This document shows, piece by piece, positions 25,431 to 35,451 of a stretch of 64,000 nucleotides of DNA (positions are counted from its first letter, which is position 1; each line of letters starts with the position of its first letter). The notes under the pieces are model-generated. The model worked only from the letters and a program-made list of their open reading frames with translations, was not told the DNA's origin and ran no database searches. Source of the stretch: Bacteroidales bacterium. Its GTDB lineage: Bacteria > Bacteroidota > Bacteroidia > Bacteroidales > UBA932. Both the position numbers and the translations under genes were made by a program. The stretch covers positions 1 to 64,000 of the forward strand of contig SUYU01000014.1 in the NCBI GenBank assembly GCA_015060245.1. Direction: 5' to 3'.

Positions 25431-25664
25431 GATATTGACATTGAACGCATAAAAGATTGGGGTATGGTCAGTCATATAATATCCTGGGCTTTAAATAAAT
25501 TGCATACGATATTTTCCTACAAAGTTCATCAGTAATATCAGGCATTGTTCATATCTAATATCAGGCAATACGAGCCTTTGGATAACAGAAATTCATGTAA
25601 TACCGATTACATATCCTGGTATGATTGATCAGCAGCGTTCTATAATTATTCTTATGCAGTATAC

Positions 25665-25856
25665 AGCAATTATTACTCTGTTGCTTGATTCAGTTATTCA
25701 TCTGCAGTTTTCAGCAATTATTGATCTGCTGCTTGATTCACTTATTAATCTTCATTTTGCAGCAATTATTGCTCTGTTGCTTTCTTCACTTATTAATCTT
25801 CATTTTGCAGCAATTATTGCTCTGTTGCTTGATTCAGTTATTCATCTGCAGTTTCC
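25665..25856. repeat. 48-bp tandem repeats, four units
   Basis: Four 48-bp units starting AGCAATTATT at 25665, 25713, 25761 and 25809. Because 48 is divisible by three, an 84-codon frame (25621-25875) runs through them with a 16-residue periodic, Leu/Ile-rich product; I treat it as a by-product. A single decayed unit is recognisable at the far end of the right inverted-repeat arm (about 42000-42055), so this marks the outer edge of the left arm. Confidence 0.85.
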
Positions 25857-25930
25857 GGTAATTTTTCATTTATAGTATATAGGCATTGTTTATCTCAATA
25901 TCTCAATATCGCGATTCTTCGCTTATGAAA

Positions 25931-26096
25931 TTCACCTGGAACAACCGCTCAATTTTTCGTATTTATAAACTACAGAGTCTCAGCATGTTAAATTGATTGC
26001 ATTATTCTCTAGTGTTCCAGGTGAAACAAAATTGTCTCACCTGGAACGTAAAATGGCCCCAGAGGCCATAGAACGGTGGTTGCTGTTCCAGGTGAA
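25931..26096. repeat. Double-palindrome (REPIN-like) element, copy B
   Basis: TTCACCTGGAACA (25931-25943) pairs with TGTTCCAGGTGAA (26013-26025). After 11 bases, TCACCTGGAAC (26037-26047) pairs with GTTCCAGGTGA (26085-26095). It is the mirror image of copy C, with related loop sequence, because both lie in the large inverted repeat. Confidence 0.92.
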
Positions 26097-26468
26097 TGTC
26101 AGAAACACCGGAATGAATAAACTGCCTTTTTGAGGAATTTTTATATATAATAAGGCTTTCATTGACCATAATTAATTATAGAGCATAGCAGCATATTACA
26201 AGGTATTATATCAATTAACCCCTGTAAAGATGTAGACACAAAGCCGTAGAGCGATCAATGTATGTAATATGGAATTAATCGTTTTATGAAATTTGCGCCT
26301 GCCAAATGAAAGCGCAGAAGAACCAAAGTATATTATCAGGAATAATGATATTAATGTAGCAAGGATTTGCGTCTGACGACTGAAGGCACAGAAGAACTAA
26401 AGTATGCAATCAGTAGGGAGAAAATATTGGACATGAGGAATTTTGCGACTCACGACTCAAAACAGGGC
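26097..26468. repeat. Left-arm 3' flank of collagen-like gene, about two 74-bp units
   Basis: Gene-free. It contains about two diverged copies of the 74-bp unit that is present six times in the mirror position at 41102-41545 (shared words include GCAAAT, TATACTTTGGTTC and CTTTCATTTGGCAGG, read on the minus strand). The outer part (26150-26230) is also an inverted match to about 41570-41730. Confidence 0.85.
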
Positions 26469-26501
26469 AAAAAAAGAAAGGCTCCCTTTCGGAAGCCTTT
26501 C
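26469..26501 (-). terminator. Terminator of left collagen-like gene
   Basis: On the minus strand GAAAGGCTTCC-GAAA-GGGAGCCTTTC followed by seven T. The hairpin is identical to the one after the right paralogue (41047-41079). Confidence 0.93.
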
Positions 26502-26528
26502 GGATTTATAAGATATAATTGTTACAAA

Positions 26529-29500
26529 TTATTTCTTAATGATAACTTTACCCTGAGCCTTAGAAACTGCAATCTCATCGTTAACAGTTACTTTAACGTT
26601 AGATTTAGCCTCTTTGTTCTGTTGCAACTCATTGTTATCGTTATCCCAGATAAGTACCCACTCACCAAGTTCGAACTTGTAAGTTAGAGGAGTCTCTTTA
26701 ACAACTGGGTTGATAGTTGTACCCTGAAGAGTAATGTCAGCAGCGCGTAGAACTGGGTTGCCATCCTGGTTAGTACCGAATGAAGCGTCAACAGTTGGCT
26801 GAGCGTACTCGAATGTGAACAATGACTCGTCAATACCCATTTGTTTAGCATAAGCAGTTAGAGCACCATTCTCATAAAGTACTTTGCTATCTTTAGCGTT
26901 TGTAGAGATCTTAACAGCCTTAGTGATTGACTCAGCAACTGGCATGTAAGGGTCGTTCTGGATAGTGATATCAGCAACTGAAACTACGATTGGGCTCTCG
27001 AACTGAACAGCGATGTACTTAACGCACTCCTGACCGTTAGCCATGTTCATAGTAACCTTGATGATAGCAACTCTACCCTCAGTCTCAGTCTCTGCAAGAA
27101 CTTTGATAGACTCGATGTCAGTAGTAGCAAGAACGTCAGTATCAGTCTCAGCCATCTCAACACCGTCGTTAGTCATTGAGAAGTACTCAGAAGCATCGAT
27201 AACAGCATCCTTAACATACTTCTTACCAAGAGCATTGTAGTCGTATTTGTCAACCATACCCAATAGATCGAACTGGATACCAGTGTGGTTGTTAGGAACT
27301 GCAATCTCACCATCCTCGTTCAACATGTAGTCAACGAACATCTCGTCAACACCTGTCAACATCTGCCATTTACCATCTTTGAATTGACCTGTAGTCTTAA
27401 CTGTAGGAACCTCGATAGCAGGCATGTATGCCTTCTTGATTGAGTCATAAATTCTGATTGAAGTCTCACCAATGTAGTAATCAGGGTTAACCTCAGGAAG
27501 TGAAGTCTCATGATAGATGTTATAGTGGAATGTAATCTTAACAGGTCTGTGTTTAGGATTATCGTATCTTGTTATGATTACTGCAGCAGAATCTGCACCA
27601 AGACCTACAGGAAGAGTAGCAGGATCAAATTTAACCCAAGCAGCATCAGTTGATGTTTGCTCAAATGACTCCCAACCAATCTCAACATCAGTACCAGCAG
27701 GCTCAACTTCTTCATCATACCAATATGTATTATAGAACTCTTGAGCGCTCATACCAAGTTCCTCGTAAACCTCCTCATTCATTCTATCCCAATCAAGAGC
27801 AATAGAATCCTTAGGATCAATATCAGTGTACTCGATATCACCACAATATACAGGAACGTATAGTGTATCAATAACCTCTACAACTGGATCTTTCTCAGTA
27901 ATCTCAAGTCTCAAGTAAGCGTCAGCAACAAGTGAATCGTTAACAGTAGCCTGAACATAGAATACAGGAGTTCTACCGATAGCGGCTCTACCACCGTTCT
28001 GCAACCATTTCTTATCAACTGAAACAACGTTGTTCTCATCAATTACAACGAATTTCTGTTGGTCAGTCTTACCGTCTTGGCCAATGAACTCGTCAACTTT
28101 TCTGAAAGTATACTCAACCTCAAATCCACGCTCATCAACGAAGCAAGGTTTTGGAAGAACTGATGCAAGTCTTACAACTGTATCAAGGTCAATAGACTCA
28201 GTATATTTGAATCTTGCGCAAGTGTCAGCATATGGTGAGTAGTTGAATAGTTCCTGTAGGAACTCAGTCTCATCCCAATCAGCACCCATTTCTTCTTTGA
28301 CAGCACTGATTATGCCGAATGGAAGTGGGCAGAAGTGGTTCCAAGGCATCTCGATACCAGGAAGCATATCCTCAATCTCCTCAACCATCTCATCTTTAGC
28401 AGTAGTTCCGCAAGTGTTAACAATTGCAAATGCAGCCATAATCTCAGTGTTGATAGCAGCGTAGTCAGAAACTACGTTTGCACCCTCTGCGATGTTTGCG
28501 TTAAGAGCAAAGATATCTCTCTTCTCTAGTTTGTCAGCCAAATCTTTAAGAAGACCACCGATCATAGGATCAACATCCAATACACCAGCATTCTCACCGT
28601 CACCAAGAAGTGCAGTAATTAGGTTGTAATCGTTAGCCCAGTTAAGGATACCGAATGCAGTCTCAGGAAGAGTGCCATACCATGAAACAGGGAAACGTTT
28701 TACTTTAGCAACTACATTAAGAGCGTCACCATCCTGCTCAGCAGAAACAAGATCTAGCAAGTTGTTCATATCACCAGCAACTTTAGTCTCTACTTGTCTG
28801 TTGATGAATGAGAACTCAACACCGTTAAGGTTAGCGTTTGAAGGGTTAACACGGTAAGTCATGTTAACATCTGATGAAGCGATCAAACGTGGAGCGAATA
28901 CAAACTCCTCCTCTTGTGGTGCCTGTGCCCTTTGGCCACCACCGAACAACATATATTTAATTAGACCAAGGTCAACCATAGCATAGTTCTGAACAAGACC
29001 CATACCGAAACCAGGAGTCATATACTCAGGAACGAATGCCAATGAAGCAAGAGTTGCTTTAGTTGTGATAACGATAGGCTCCTCTGCACCCTCAACACCG
29101 TGGAACTCTAGAGTACCGGTAACAGGGTTGAATACTGCAGTTAGAACACCGTCATGCAACCAAGACTCACCAACGTAAGTCTCATCTAGTTCACCGTTTA
29201 CAAATTTCTCCCATTTGCCATAGTTCTCGCAATCTTTATCAGTACATGGCTGGAAGTATACTACGTCAGCATCTGCACCGTCTGCACCGTCTGCGCCAGC
29301 AGGACCTTGAGGACCCTGAGGACCAGCAACGCCTTGCTCACCTTGTGGACCTTGTGGACCAGCAGGACCTTGCTCACCTTGCTCACCCTGTGGACCTTGA
29401 GGACCAGCTACGCCTTGCTCACCTTGCTCGCCTTTCTCGCCAGCAGGACCTTGCTCACCTTGCTCGCCTTTCTCACCTTGAGGACCTTGAGGACCTTGTG

Positions 29501-29894
29501 CAGGTTTGCCAGTGTCAACACCGTCGATGAACCAGTTACCGTTCTCGCCGATCTCTACAACTGAACCAGGTTTACCATCCTGACCAGCAGCACCTTGCTC
29601 GCCCTGGATACCTTGCTCACCTTGCTCGCCTTTCTCACCTTTCTCACCATTTTTGATAGTGTAAGATTTACCGTTGCTCAATTTTACAACGATACCGTCT
29701 GCATTAGTAGTAACATCTGTAATAACAGCACCACCGTCGATTGCTGCTTGAAGGCTCTGAATCTTAGCGTTCAAAGCATCAATCTGTGTCTGCAAACCTT
29801 CGATATCATCATCGTATTTGTCGCAAGCAACAAATACGCTTGACAATAGCGCGAATGCTCCTAGAAGCATTAGTCTGAAAGATTTTTTAATCAT
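26529..29894 (-). CDS. Collagen-like surface lipoprotein, left paralogue
   Basis: A 1121-residue lipoprotein. The signal ends FVAC with Cys24 lipidated, and the next residues DKYDDDI resemble the acidic surface-export signal of Bacteroidetes. Residues about 30-55 form a short coiled coil ([19 protein letters not shown]), then a small beta domain of the DUF4988 type. About 40 Gly-X-Y triplets (about 82-218), rich in GEQGEQ and GPQGPQ, are broken once by a [14 protein letters not shown] module. The remaining 900 residues have no recognised fold and contain stretches nearly identical to the right paralogue ([20 protein letters not shown]). Codons match those of highly expressed genes. The 5' leader is shared with the right copy but its upstream promoter is not. 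It probably forms a trimeric surface stalk. Confidence 0.85.
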   Translation of the reverse strand: MIKKSFRLMLLGAFALLSSVFVACDKYDDDIEGLQTQIDALNAKIQSLQAAIDGGAVITDVTTNADGIVVKLSNGKSYTIKNGEKGEKGEQGEQGIQGEQGAAGQDGKPGSVVEIGENGNWFIDGVDTGKPAQGPQGPQGEKGEQGEQGPAGEKGEQGEQGVAGPQGPQGEQGEQGPAGPQGPQGEQGVAGPQGPQGPAGADGADGADADVVYFQPCTDKDCENYGKWEKFVNGELDETYVGESWLHDGVLTAVFNPVTGTLEFHGVEGAEEPIVITTKATLASLAFVPEYMTPGFGMGLVQNYAMVDLGLIKYMLFGGGQRAQAPQEEEFVFAPRLIASSDVNMTYRVNPSNANLNGVEFSFINRQVETKVAGDMNNLLDLVSAEQDGDALNVVAKVKRFPVSWYGTLPETAFGILNWANDYNLITALLGDGENAGVLDVDPMIGGLLKDLADKLEKRDIFALNANIAEGANVVSDYAAINTEIMAAFAIVNTCGTTAKDEMVEEIEDMLPGIEMPWNHFCPLPFGIISAVKEEMGADWDETEFLQELFNYSPYADTCARFKYTESIDLDTVVRLASVLPKPCFVDERGFEVEYTFRKVDEFIGQDGKTDQQKFVVIDENNVVSVDKKWLQNGGRAAIGRTPVFYVQATVNDSLVADAYLRLEITEKDPVVEVIDTLYVPVYCGDIEYTDIDPKDSIALDWDRMNEEVYEELGMSAQEFYNTYWYDEEVEPAGTDVEIGWESFEQTSTDAAWVKFDPATLPVGLGADSAAVIITRYDNPKHRPVKITFHYNIYHETSLPEVNPDYYIGETSIRIYDSIKKAYMPAIEVPTVKTTGQFKDGKWQMLTGVDEMFVDYMLNEDGEIAVPNNHTGIQFDLLGMVDKYDYNALGKKYVKDAVIDASEYFSMTNDGVEMAETDTDVLATTDIESIKVLAETETEGRVAIIKVTMNMANGQECVKYIAVQFESPIVVSVADITIQNDPYMPVAESITKAVKISTNAKDSKVLYENGALTAYAKQMGIDESLFTFEYAQPTVDASFGTNQDGNPVLRAADITLQGTTINPVVKETPLTYKFELGEWVLIWDNDNNELQQNKEAKSNVKVTVNDEIAVSKAQGKVIIKK

Positions 29895-30115
29895 AATAAA
29901 ATGTTTTTAATAAAGTTTGAATTATTTGTGTTTAGTTTTTTATTTCCTTCTTTGATAAGGCCTGGATATCCACCTCCTTGAAACAGATTATCCAGTTTGT
30001 ATACTATATCCCTCTTTTTGGCCGTTCTTTTACTGTTTTTGGTTAAGTATTTTAATCTCAATAGTTTACATAGTTATTTCCATATAAATCTATTTCCGTC
30101 TCTTGCATAGAGATG
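29895..30115 (-). promoter_or_regulatory. Shared 5' leader of the left collagen-like gene
   Basis: Read on the minus strand, this is an almost exact copy of 37321-37539: I count eight substitutions and no insertions. Similarity stops abruptly just beyond the ATCTCTATGCAAGAG segment. Beyond that point there is only a weak box, TACATTTC, with no TTG at the right distance, in place of the strong promoter in front of the right copy. A 16-codon frame (30110 down to 30060) is intact in both copies. Confidence 0.85.
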
Positions 30116-30204
30116 GGAATGAAATGTAAAAGACTGATTAACTGATGTTTGTAAAAGAAATTTACGGCCGTTTCAAAACAATATGACATGATGTTTTACA
30201 ACAC

Positions 30205-30238
30205 AAAAAAAAGAGGACAACCAAACGGTTGCCCTCTT
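30205..30238 (-). terminator. Terminator of the serine hydrolase gene
   Basis: On the minus strand GAGGGCAACC-GTTT-GGTTGTCCTC followed by eight T. Confidence 0.92.
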
Positions 30239-30271
30239 GCAAACTTTATCTTTCAATATTTACAGATGATT

Positions 30272-31702
30272 TTAGAACATATCCTGCATATCTTCAAGCA
30301 TCTCCCAAAGATCATCATCTATATCCATATCGTAACTTCTTGTATTACATAGGATAACACCATTTACGTTATCATCGCTACGCGCCCAGATAGGGCAAAC
30401 ACCAGCCAATGTGCCTCCGTGGTATGCTTCCCAACTGGTAATATATGGGTAATTGACGCGCCAGCCAAGTGCATATCTGTTGTTTACACTTGAAGGCTCA
30501 TACATTTCATCCAATGTAGCACTCTTGAGCAAATCAGGTACCCTTGGAGCGTAATCGACCATGCTCATAAGTTTCATCAAATCAGGTGCAGAAGCAATGA
30601 TACCGCCGGCTGCTATTCCAACTTCAACATTGTTGCCGTAAGCATCCTTGCCACCCTGAGCATAGTATGATACCTCATTTGCAAAGCGGTCAGAATGATC
30701 ATTCTTGCCACCTCTTATATTGGTTATAGGATCTTCTGATTTGGAGTAGATATCCTCCTTGAGGTAAGTTTCAAAATCTTTTCCCGAAACGGCCTCTACA
30801 ACCAAGCCCAATGCGCTGAATCCAAAGTTGTTGTATTTATGTACAGTACCGGGTTCGTTTGCAAGTGACTCATTGGCCAACATATATAGCATGCGCTCCT
30901 TAAGAGACTTGCCTGAATATCTGCTCAAACCGCCAAAGATACAATCTACCGAGTAACCGCTGGTGTGGTTAAGAAGTTGTCTTACTGTAATATATCTGGC
31001 TCTTGAATCCCTAATGTCATCACCGAGCATTTCACCCAAAATGGCATCCTTGCCAAATACCCGGTCCTCAAGGTCAAGTTTGCCCTCTTCGTACAATTTC
31101 ATGATTGCTATTGCGGTATGCTGTTTTGACATACTTGCCAACCTGAACATATAGTCACTTGTAACTCTCTCTTCTTTAGCCACATCTGCAAATCCGTAAG
31201 CAGCCTTGTAAACCAATGACTCATCTTTGCTCAATGCGAGTGATACTGCAGGAGCCTTGTGCTTGATCATAAAGGAGTATACCATATTGTCTATTCTGGT
31301 ATTTCCATTTTTTGCAAGGACAGTATAAGTCCTGGAAAGTCCGCTTTTTGAGGTAATAACTATTTTTGTGGTATTGCTGAAATCCGAAACGGTCTTTCCG
31401 CTCTCAGCACTTTTTCCATTGATGGTGGCGGTTGCCTCATCGGCAATAATGAAGGAAGGTACAACTTTGGTCAAATCTACGCCTTCTGGAAGAGTAACAT
31501 AGAAGATGTTGTCATTTTGCGCCGCTCCACAGTTCATTGTCAGACCAGGATTGTCTGTTTTGTTGAAAGAGAGACTCTTCAACGAGTTGTCATTAGGATT
31601 CGCCTCATTGGTTTCAGGAGTGTCCTCACCGCCCGAACAGCCTGCCAAAAAGATACTTAGTGATAAAAGTACAAGAAAGTAGTTTTTTAATTTAATTAAC
31701 AT
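30272..31702 (-). CDS. Beta-lactamase-family serine hydrolase lipoprotein
   Basis: A 476-residue lipoprotein (LAGC, Cys22). Residues about 35-130 form an Ig-like domain of the DUF5018 type with its usual ending SGLSRTYTVLAKNG. The class C beta-lactamase / D-aminopeptidase fold follows, with catalytic SMSK (S-x-x-K) and YNNFGF in the position of the Y-x-N motif. YHGGTLAG is the third motif. Such proteins are usually esterases, peptidases or cell-wall hydrolases rather than true beta-lactamases. It diverges from hutH. TAAATTTG on this strand (31741-31748) is a possible promoter. It lies between the two collagen-like genes inside the potentially invertible segment. Confidence 0.88.
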   Translation of the reverse strand: MLIKLKNYFLVLLSLSIFLAGCSGGEDTPETNEANPNDNSLKSLSFNKTDNPGLTMNCGAAQNDNIFYVTLPEGVDLTKVVPSFIIADEATATINGKSAESGKTVSDFSNTTKIVITSKSGLSRTYTVLAKNGNTRIDNMVYSFMIKHKAPAVSLALSKDESLVYKAAYGFADVAKEERVTSDYMFRLASMSKQHTAIAIMKLYEEGKLDLEDRVFGKDAILGEMLGDDIRDSRARYITVRQLLNHTSGYSVDCIFGGLSRYSGKSLKERMLYMLANESLANEPGTVHKYNNFGFSALGLVVEAVSGKDFETYLKEDIYSKSEDPITNIRGGKNDHSDRFANEVSYYAQGGKDAYGNNVEVGIAAGGIIASAPDLMKLMSMVDYAPRVPDLLKSATLDEMYEPSSVNNRYALGWRVNYPYITSWEAYHGGTLAGVCPIWARSDDNVNGVILCNTRSYDMDIDDDLWEMLEDMQDMF

Positions 31703-31857
31703 ATTTCAGAAATTTAATTTTTGATATCCATTAGATTTTGCAAATTTAAAAAAATTATGATTCAATTATTATTTTATGCAATAAATGGACAAATTCTCTG
31801 TAAAATTTATTATATTTGTTGAATGTGTAACCTTGTAATAGTTTAAAAGTTAAAAAT

Positions 31858-33336
31858 ATGATTTTTAATATAGATCAGAACTTTCATTCATTAAATGACA
31901 TTGATGTGTTGTTTGATGATGACGTAAAAATTCATCTTGGCAGCGAGTCGCAATCAAGAATTGTAAAATGTAGGGAGTACCTTGACAATAGAATGAAGAG
32001 CCAGAAGGAGCCTATTTACGGCATTACCACAGGTTTCGGATCGTTGTGCAATGTGTCTATCGGTGCCGATGATTTGAGTGCTCTCCAGAAAAATCTGGTA
32101 ATGTCACACGCGTGTTCATTGGGAGAAGAGGTTCCTCAAGAGATTGTAAAACTTATGCTTGCCTTTAAGATCAAGTCTCTTTCCTATGGTTTCTCAGGAG
32201 TGCAGTTGACAACAGTGCAGCGTCTGGTTGATTTCTTTAATAATGGTGTATATCCTGTTGTATATCAGCAGGGTTCATTGGGTGCTTCAGGCGATTTGGC
32301 GCCGCTTGCAAACATGTGTCTGCCTCTATTGGGATTGGGTGAGGTAAACTACAAGGGCCAACGCTATAGTGCTGCCGAGATTAATGAAAAGTTCGGTTGG
32401 GAGCCGGTTGTTCTTGCCTCAAAAGAGGGCCTTGCTCTTCTTAACGGAACCCAGTTCATGCTTGCATTTGCAATATGGAATATAAGGAAGGCCAAAAAAT
32501 TGTCAGCATTGGCCGATAAGATTGCAGCACTTTCATTGGATGCGTATGACGGACGAATTGAGCCGTTCACTCCGGGGGTACATGCTGTAAGACCTCACGC
32601 CGGCCAGATGGAGACTGCCAAGAATATGCTTCATTATCTGGAAGGAAGCCAAATCAATGCCCAATACAAGCAGCATGTCCAGGATCCATACTCATTCAGG
32701 TGTGTACCGCAGGTTCATGGTGCCGTAAAGGATGCCTTGAGACATATTGAGGAGGTCTTTGTAACCGAGTTGAACAGTGCAACGGACAATCCTACAATAT
32801 TGCCCGATGAAGATATGATTGTGTCTGCCGGAAACTTTCATGGAGAGCCTCTGGCAATAAATCTCGATTTTCTTGCTATTGCAATTTCGGAGATTGGAAG
32901 TATCTCGGAGAGAAGAACTTATCAATTGATTGGCGGAAAACGCTCCTTGCCTTCATTCCTTGTGGCAAAACCGGGTCTCAATTCGGGTTTCATGATTCCT
33001 CAATATGCTGCTGCCGGAGTGGTGAGCCAGAACAAGCAACTCTGCACACCGGCATCTGTAGATACAATTGACTCTTCGCAAGGTCAGGAAGACCATGTAA
33101 GTATGGGTGCAAATGCAGCAACAAAATGCTTCAGAGTGGTAAACAATGTTGAGAAGGTGCTTGCAATAGAACTTATGAATGCCGCCCAGGCGCTTGAGTT
33201 CCGCCGTCCGCTAAAGACATCACCGGTTCTTGAGGAGTTTGTGCAGCAGTACAGAAAAGTTGTCAATTTTATTGAGGATGATGAGGTTATGTATACGCAC
33301 ATCAACAATTCAATAGAGTTTTTAAGAAACCTGTAA
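31858..33336 (+). CDS. hutH: Histidine ammonia-lyase
   Basis: Converts L-histidine to urocanate and ammonia, the first step of histidine breakdown. The 492-residue protein has the self-cyclising Ala-Ser-Gly triad (residues 143-145 in GSLGASGDLAPLA) that forms the MIO electrophile. YGITTGFG near residue 54 supplies the active-site tyrosine loop. It leads a tightly spaced operon (hutH, hutI, MBL-fold gene, ftcD). TATATTTG at 31811-31818 is a probable promoter. No hut repressor gene is adjacent. Confidence 0.95.
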   Translation: MIFNIDQNFHSLNDIDVLFDDDVKIHLGSESQSRIVKCREYLDNRMKSQKEPIYGITTGFGSLCNVSIGADDLSALQKNLVMSHACSLGEEVPQEIVKLMLAFKIKSLSYGFSGVQLTTVQRLVDFFNNGVYPVVYQQGSLGASGDLAPLANMCLPLLGLGEVNYKGQRYSAAEINEKFGWEPVVLASKEGLALLNGTQFMLAFAIWNIRKAKKLSALADKIAALSLDAYDGRIEPFTPGVHAVRPHAGQMETAKNMLHYLEGSQINAQYKQHVQDPYSFRCVPQVHGAVKDALRHIEEVFVTELNSATDNPTILPDEDMIVSAGNFHGEPLAINLDFLAIAISEIGSISERRTYQLIGGKRSLPSFLVAKPGLNSGFMIPQYAAAGVVSQNKQLCTPASVDTIDSSQGQEDHVSMGANAATKCFRVVNNVEKVLAIELMNAAQALEFRRPLKTSPVLEEFVQQYRKVVNFIEDDEVMYTHINNSIEFLRNL

Positions 33337-33366
33337 TAACCTGCAGCAAATTTTATCCCTATAACA

Positions 33367-34641
33367 ATGGAGAGGATTCTAATAACAAATATCAGACAAC
33401 TTATACAGGCGGGGGATGAGATAACCCTCAAACGTGGTGAGCAGATGAAAGACCTTAATATAATGGAGAATGCGTTCCTTTATATAGAGGGCTCTACAAT
33501 TGCTGATTACGGAAAAATGGATGCCATGCCTTCGCATTTGAAAGAGGTCCAGTCCAAACCGCAGGATCCGCACAGCGGCCTTAAGGTTATTGACGCAACC
33601 GGCAGAATGGTATTTCCATCATTTTGTGACTCCCACACCCACCTTGTGTATGCCGGAAGCAGGGAGCAGGAGTTTGTTGACAAAATCAACGGCCTGAGTT
33701 ATCAGGAGATAGCGGCAAGAGGAGGAGGAATTCTCAACTCGGCCCAACTGCTTGGCAATACATCTGAAGATGATCTCTACAGAAGTGCAATGGAGAGGGC
33801 AAACGAAATTCTTGCAACAGGAACCGGCGCAGTGGAGATAAAGAGCGGTTATGGACTCACACCAGAGAATGAGATTAAGATGCTCCGGGTGATAAAACGC
33901 ATAAAAGAGACTTCACCCCTTACCGTAAAGGCCACATTCCTGGGAGCCCATGCTTTTCCTGCAAGGTATGCTGACAACAAAGAGGGTTATGTGGAGGAGA
34001 TCATTAACACAATGATACCAATGGTTGCAGCAAAGGAGTTGGCGGAGTATATAGATGTCTTCTGTGAAGAGGGGTTCTTCTCAACAGAAGATACTGACCG
34101 CATTTTGAATGCCGGCCTCAAGTATGGACTGAGGGCCAAGGTGCATGCCAACCAGATGGGAATATCGGGCGGTGTACAGGTTGGAACCAAATATGACGCA
34201 ATTAGCGTAGATCATCTCGAAAGTGTTGGCCAGGAGGAGTTTGATGCCCTTAAAAATTCGCAGACAATAGCAACAATGCTGCCGGGTGCCACATTCTTCC
34301 TCAATATGGAGTATTCGCCTGCCCGCAAATTTGTAGAGAATGACATTCCTTTGGCTTTGGCCACAAACTATAATCCTGGCTCATGTCCGAGCGGAAACAT
34401 GCAGTTCCAGTTGGCATTGGCCTGCATAGCCATGAAACTAACTCCGGAGGAGGCCATAAACGCATGTACCATAAACGGTGCATACGCCATGGGTGTAGAG
34501 GACAAACTTGGTTCAATATCAAGGGGTAAAACCGCAAACATATTTATAACCAAAGAGATACCATCATACAGTTTTATACCGTATGCCTTTACTACACCCT
34601 ATATAGATACCATTATACTAAACGGCAAATTGATCAACTAA
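33367..34641 (+). CDS. hutI: Imidazolonepropionase
   Basis: A 424-residue amidohydrolase that opens imidazolonepropionate to N-formimino-L-glutamate, the third step of histidine degradation. Metal ligands are visible in FCDSHTHLVYAGSRE (His90, His92), a central GAHAFP, and KVHANQMG. ATNYNPGSCPSGNMQ near residue 336 is the family's C-terminal motif. It starts 30 bases after hutH. The enzyme of the intervening second step (urocanase, HutU) is not encoded in this window. Confidence 0.95.
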   Translation: MERILITNIRQLIQAGDEITLKRGEQMKDLNIMENAFLYIEGSTIADYGKMDAMPSHLKEVQSKPQDPHSGLKVIDATGRMVFPSFCDSHTHLVYAGSREQEFVDKINGLSYQEIAARGGGILNSAQLLGNTSEDDLYRSAMERANEILATGTGAVEIKSGYGLTPENEIKMLRVIKRIKETSPLTVKATFLGAHAFPARYADNKEGYVEEIINTMIPMVAAKELAEYIDVFCEEGFFSTEDTDRILNAGLKYGLRAKVHANQMGISGGVQVGTKYDAISVDHLESVGQEEFDALKNSQTIATMLPGATFFLNMEYSPARKFVENDIPLALATNYNPGSCPSGNMQFQLALACIAMKLTPEEAINACTINGAYAMGVEDKLGSISRGKTANIFITKEIPSYSFIPYAFTTPYIDTIILNGKLIN

Positions 34642-34652
34642 AAATATACAGT

Positions 34653-35438
34653 ATGGGAACTCAAATTCATAACACATTTTATACACCTTTAGGGCTGGTA
34701 AACATTGAGCACCTTGCCCATGGTTCCATCCATATTGATTGGGAGGGAATGCATATATATGTTGACCCTTACAGCGATCTTTACAACTACTCCAAATCAA
34801 AAAAGGCAGACTTGATTATATTGACCCACGCTCATACAGACCACTATGACGGAAAGGCAATCAAGGATATTGCAACACCAAATACAGAATTCATTGTAAG
34901 CAAGGGTGTGGAGACATGCATCAGACATGACCTTACCAGAATGGGAATTGATGTAGACAATAATGAGTTGTCTGTAGACCCGTCGACAAACCTTGAGAAT
35001 GTATTCAGGGATACCCCTTGCCTTAAAAATTGTGCTGTCCATACCTTATATAATAATGAGAGCATGAAAATAAAGGGAATTGAGATAAAGGCCACTCCTG
35101 CATACAATATAAATAATAAAAGGGATAACGGCCATCCGTTCCACATCAAAGGCCAGGGCAACGGATACATTATAAATATGGGCGGATTCAGAATATACAT
35201 AGCCGGTGATACGGAGTTCATCCCTGAAATGGAGGAGGCCAAAGGGGCAGATATAGCATTCTTGCCAAAGAATTTGCCTTATACCTTGTCGGATGAGGAG
35301 TTCATCAAGGCTGCAAACTTTATAAAACCAAAGAACCTCTATCCGGTCCACTACTTTGAGATAGATCCAAAAGTGCTTCTTGAGGGACTGGCTACAGGAA
35401 TATGTCTATACGTTAACGGCGCACAGTGCCATAAATAA
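34653..35438 (+). CDS. MBL-fold metal-dependent hydrolase in the hut operon
   Basis: A 261-residue metallo-beta-lactamase-fold protein of the UPF0173-like class. It has the zinc motif THAHTDHYDG (residues 58-67), the downstream AGDTEF metal site near 188 and a late histidine in YPVHYFEI near 232. No signal peptide is seen. The gene starts 11 bases after hutI and ends 13 bases before ftcD, so it is a true operon member. The substrate is unknown. Position suggests a role linked to formiminoglutamate or another histidine catabolite, but that is inference from context only. Confidence 0.85.
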   Translation: MGTQIHNTFYTPLGLVNIEHLAHGSIHIDWEGMHIYVDPYSDLYNYSKSKKADLIILTHAHTDHYDGKAIKDIATPNTEFIVSKGVETCIRHDLTRMGIDVDNNELSVDPSTNLENVFRDTPCLKNCAVHTLYNNESMKIKGIEIKATPAYNINNKRDNGHPFHIKGQGNGYIINMGGFRIYIAGDTEFIPEMEEAKGADIAFLPKNLPYTLSDEEFIKAANFIKPKNLYPVHYFEIDPKVLLEGLATGICLYVNGAQCHK

Positions 35439-35451
35439 TATAAGGTAAGAG

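Noticed and set aside
25621..25875. 84-codon frame with 16-residue repeats
   Set aside because: It follows the 48-bp tandem repeat. The mirrored locus on the right arm has no comparable frame.
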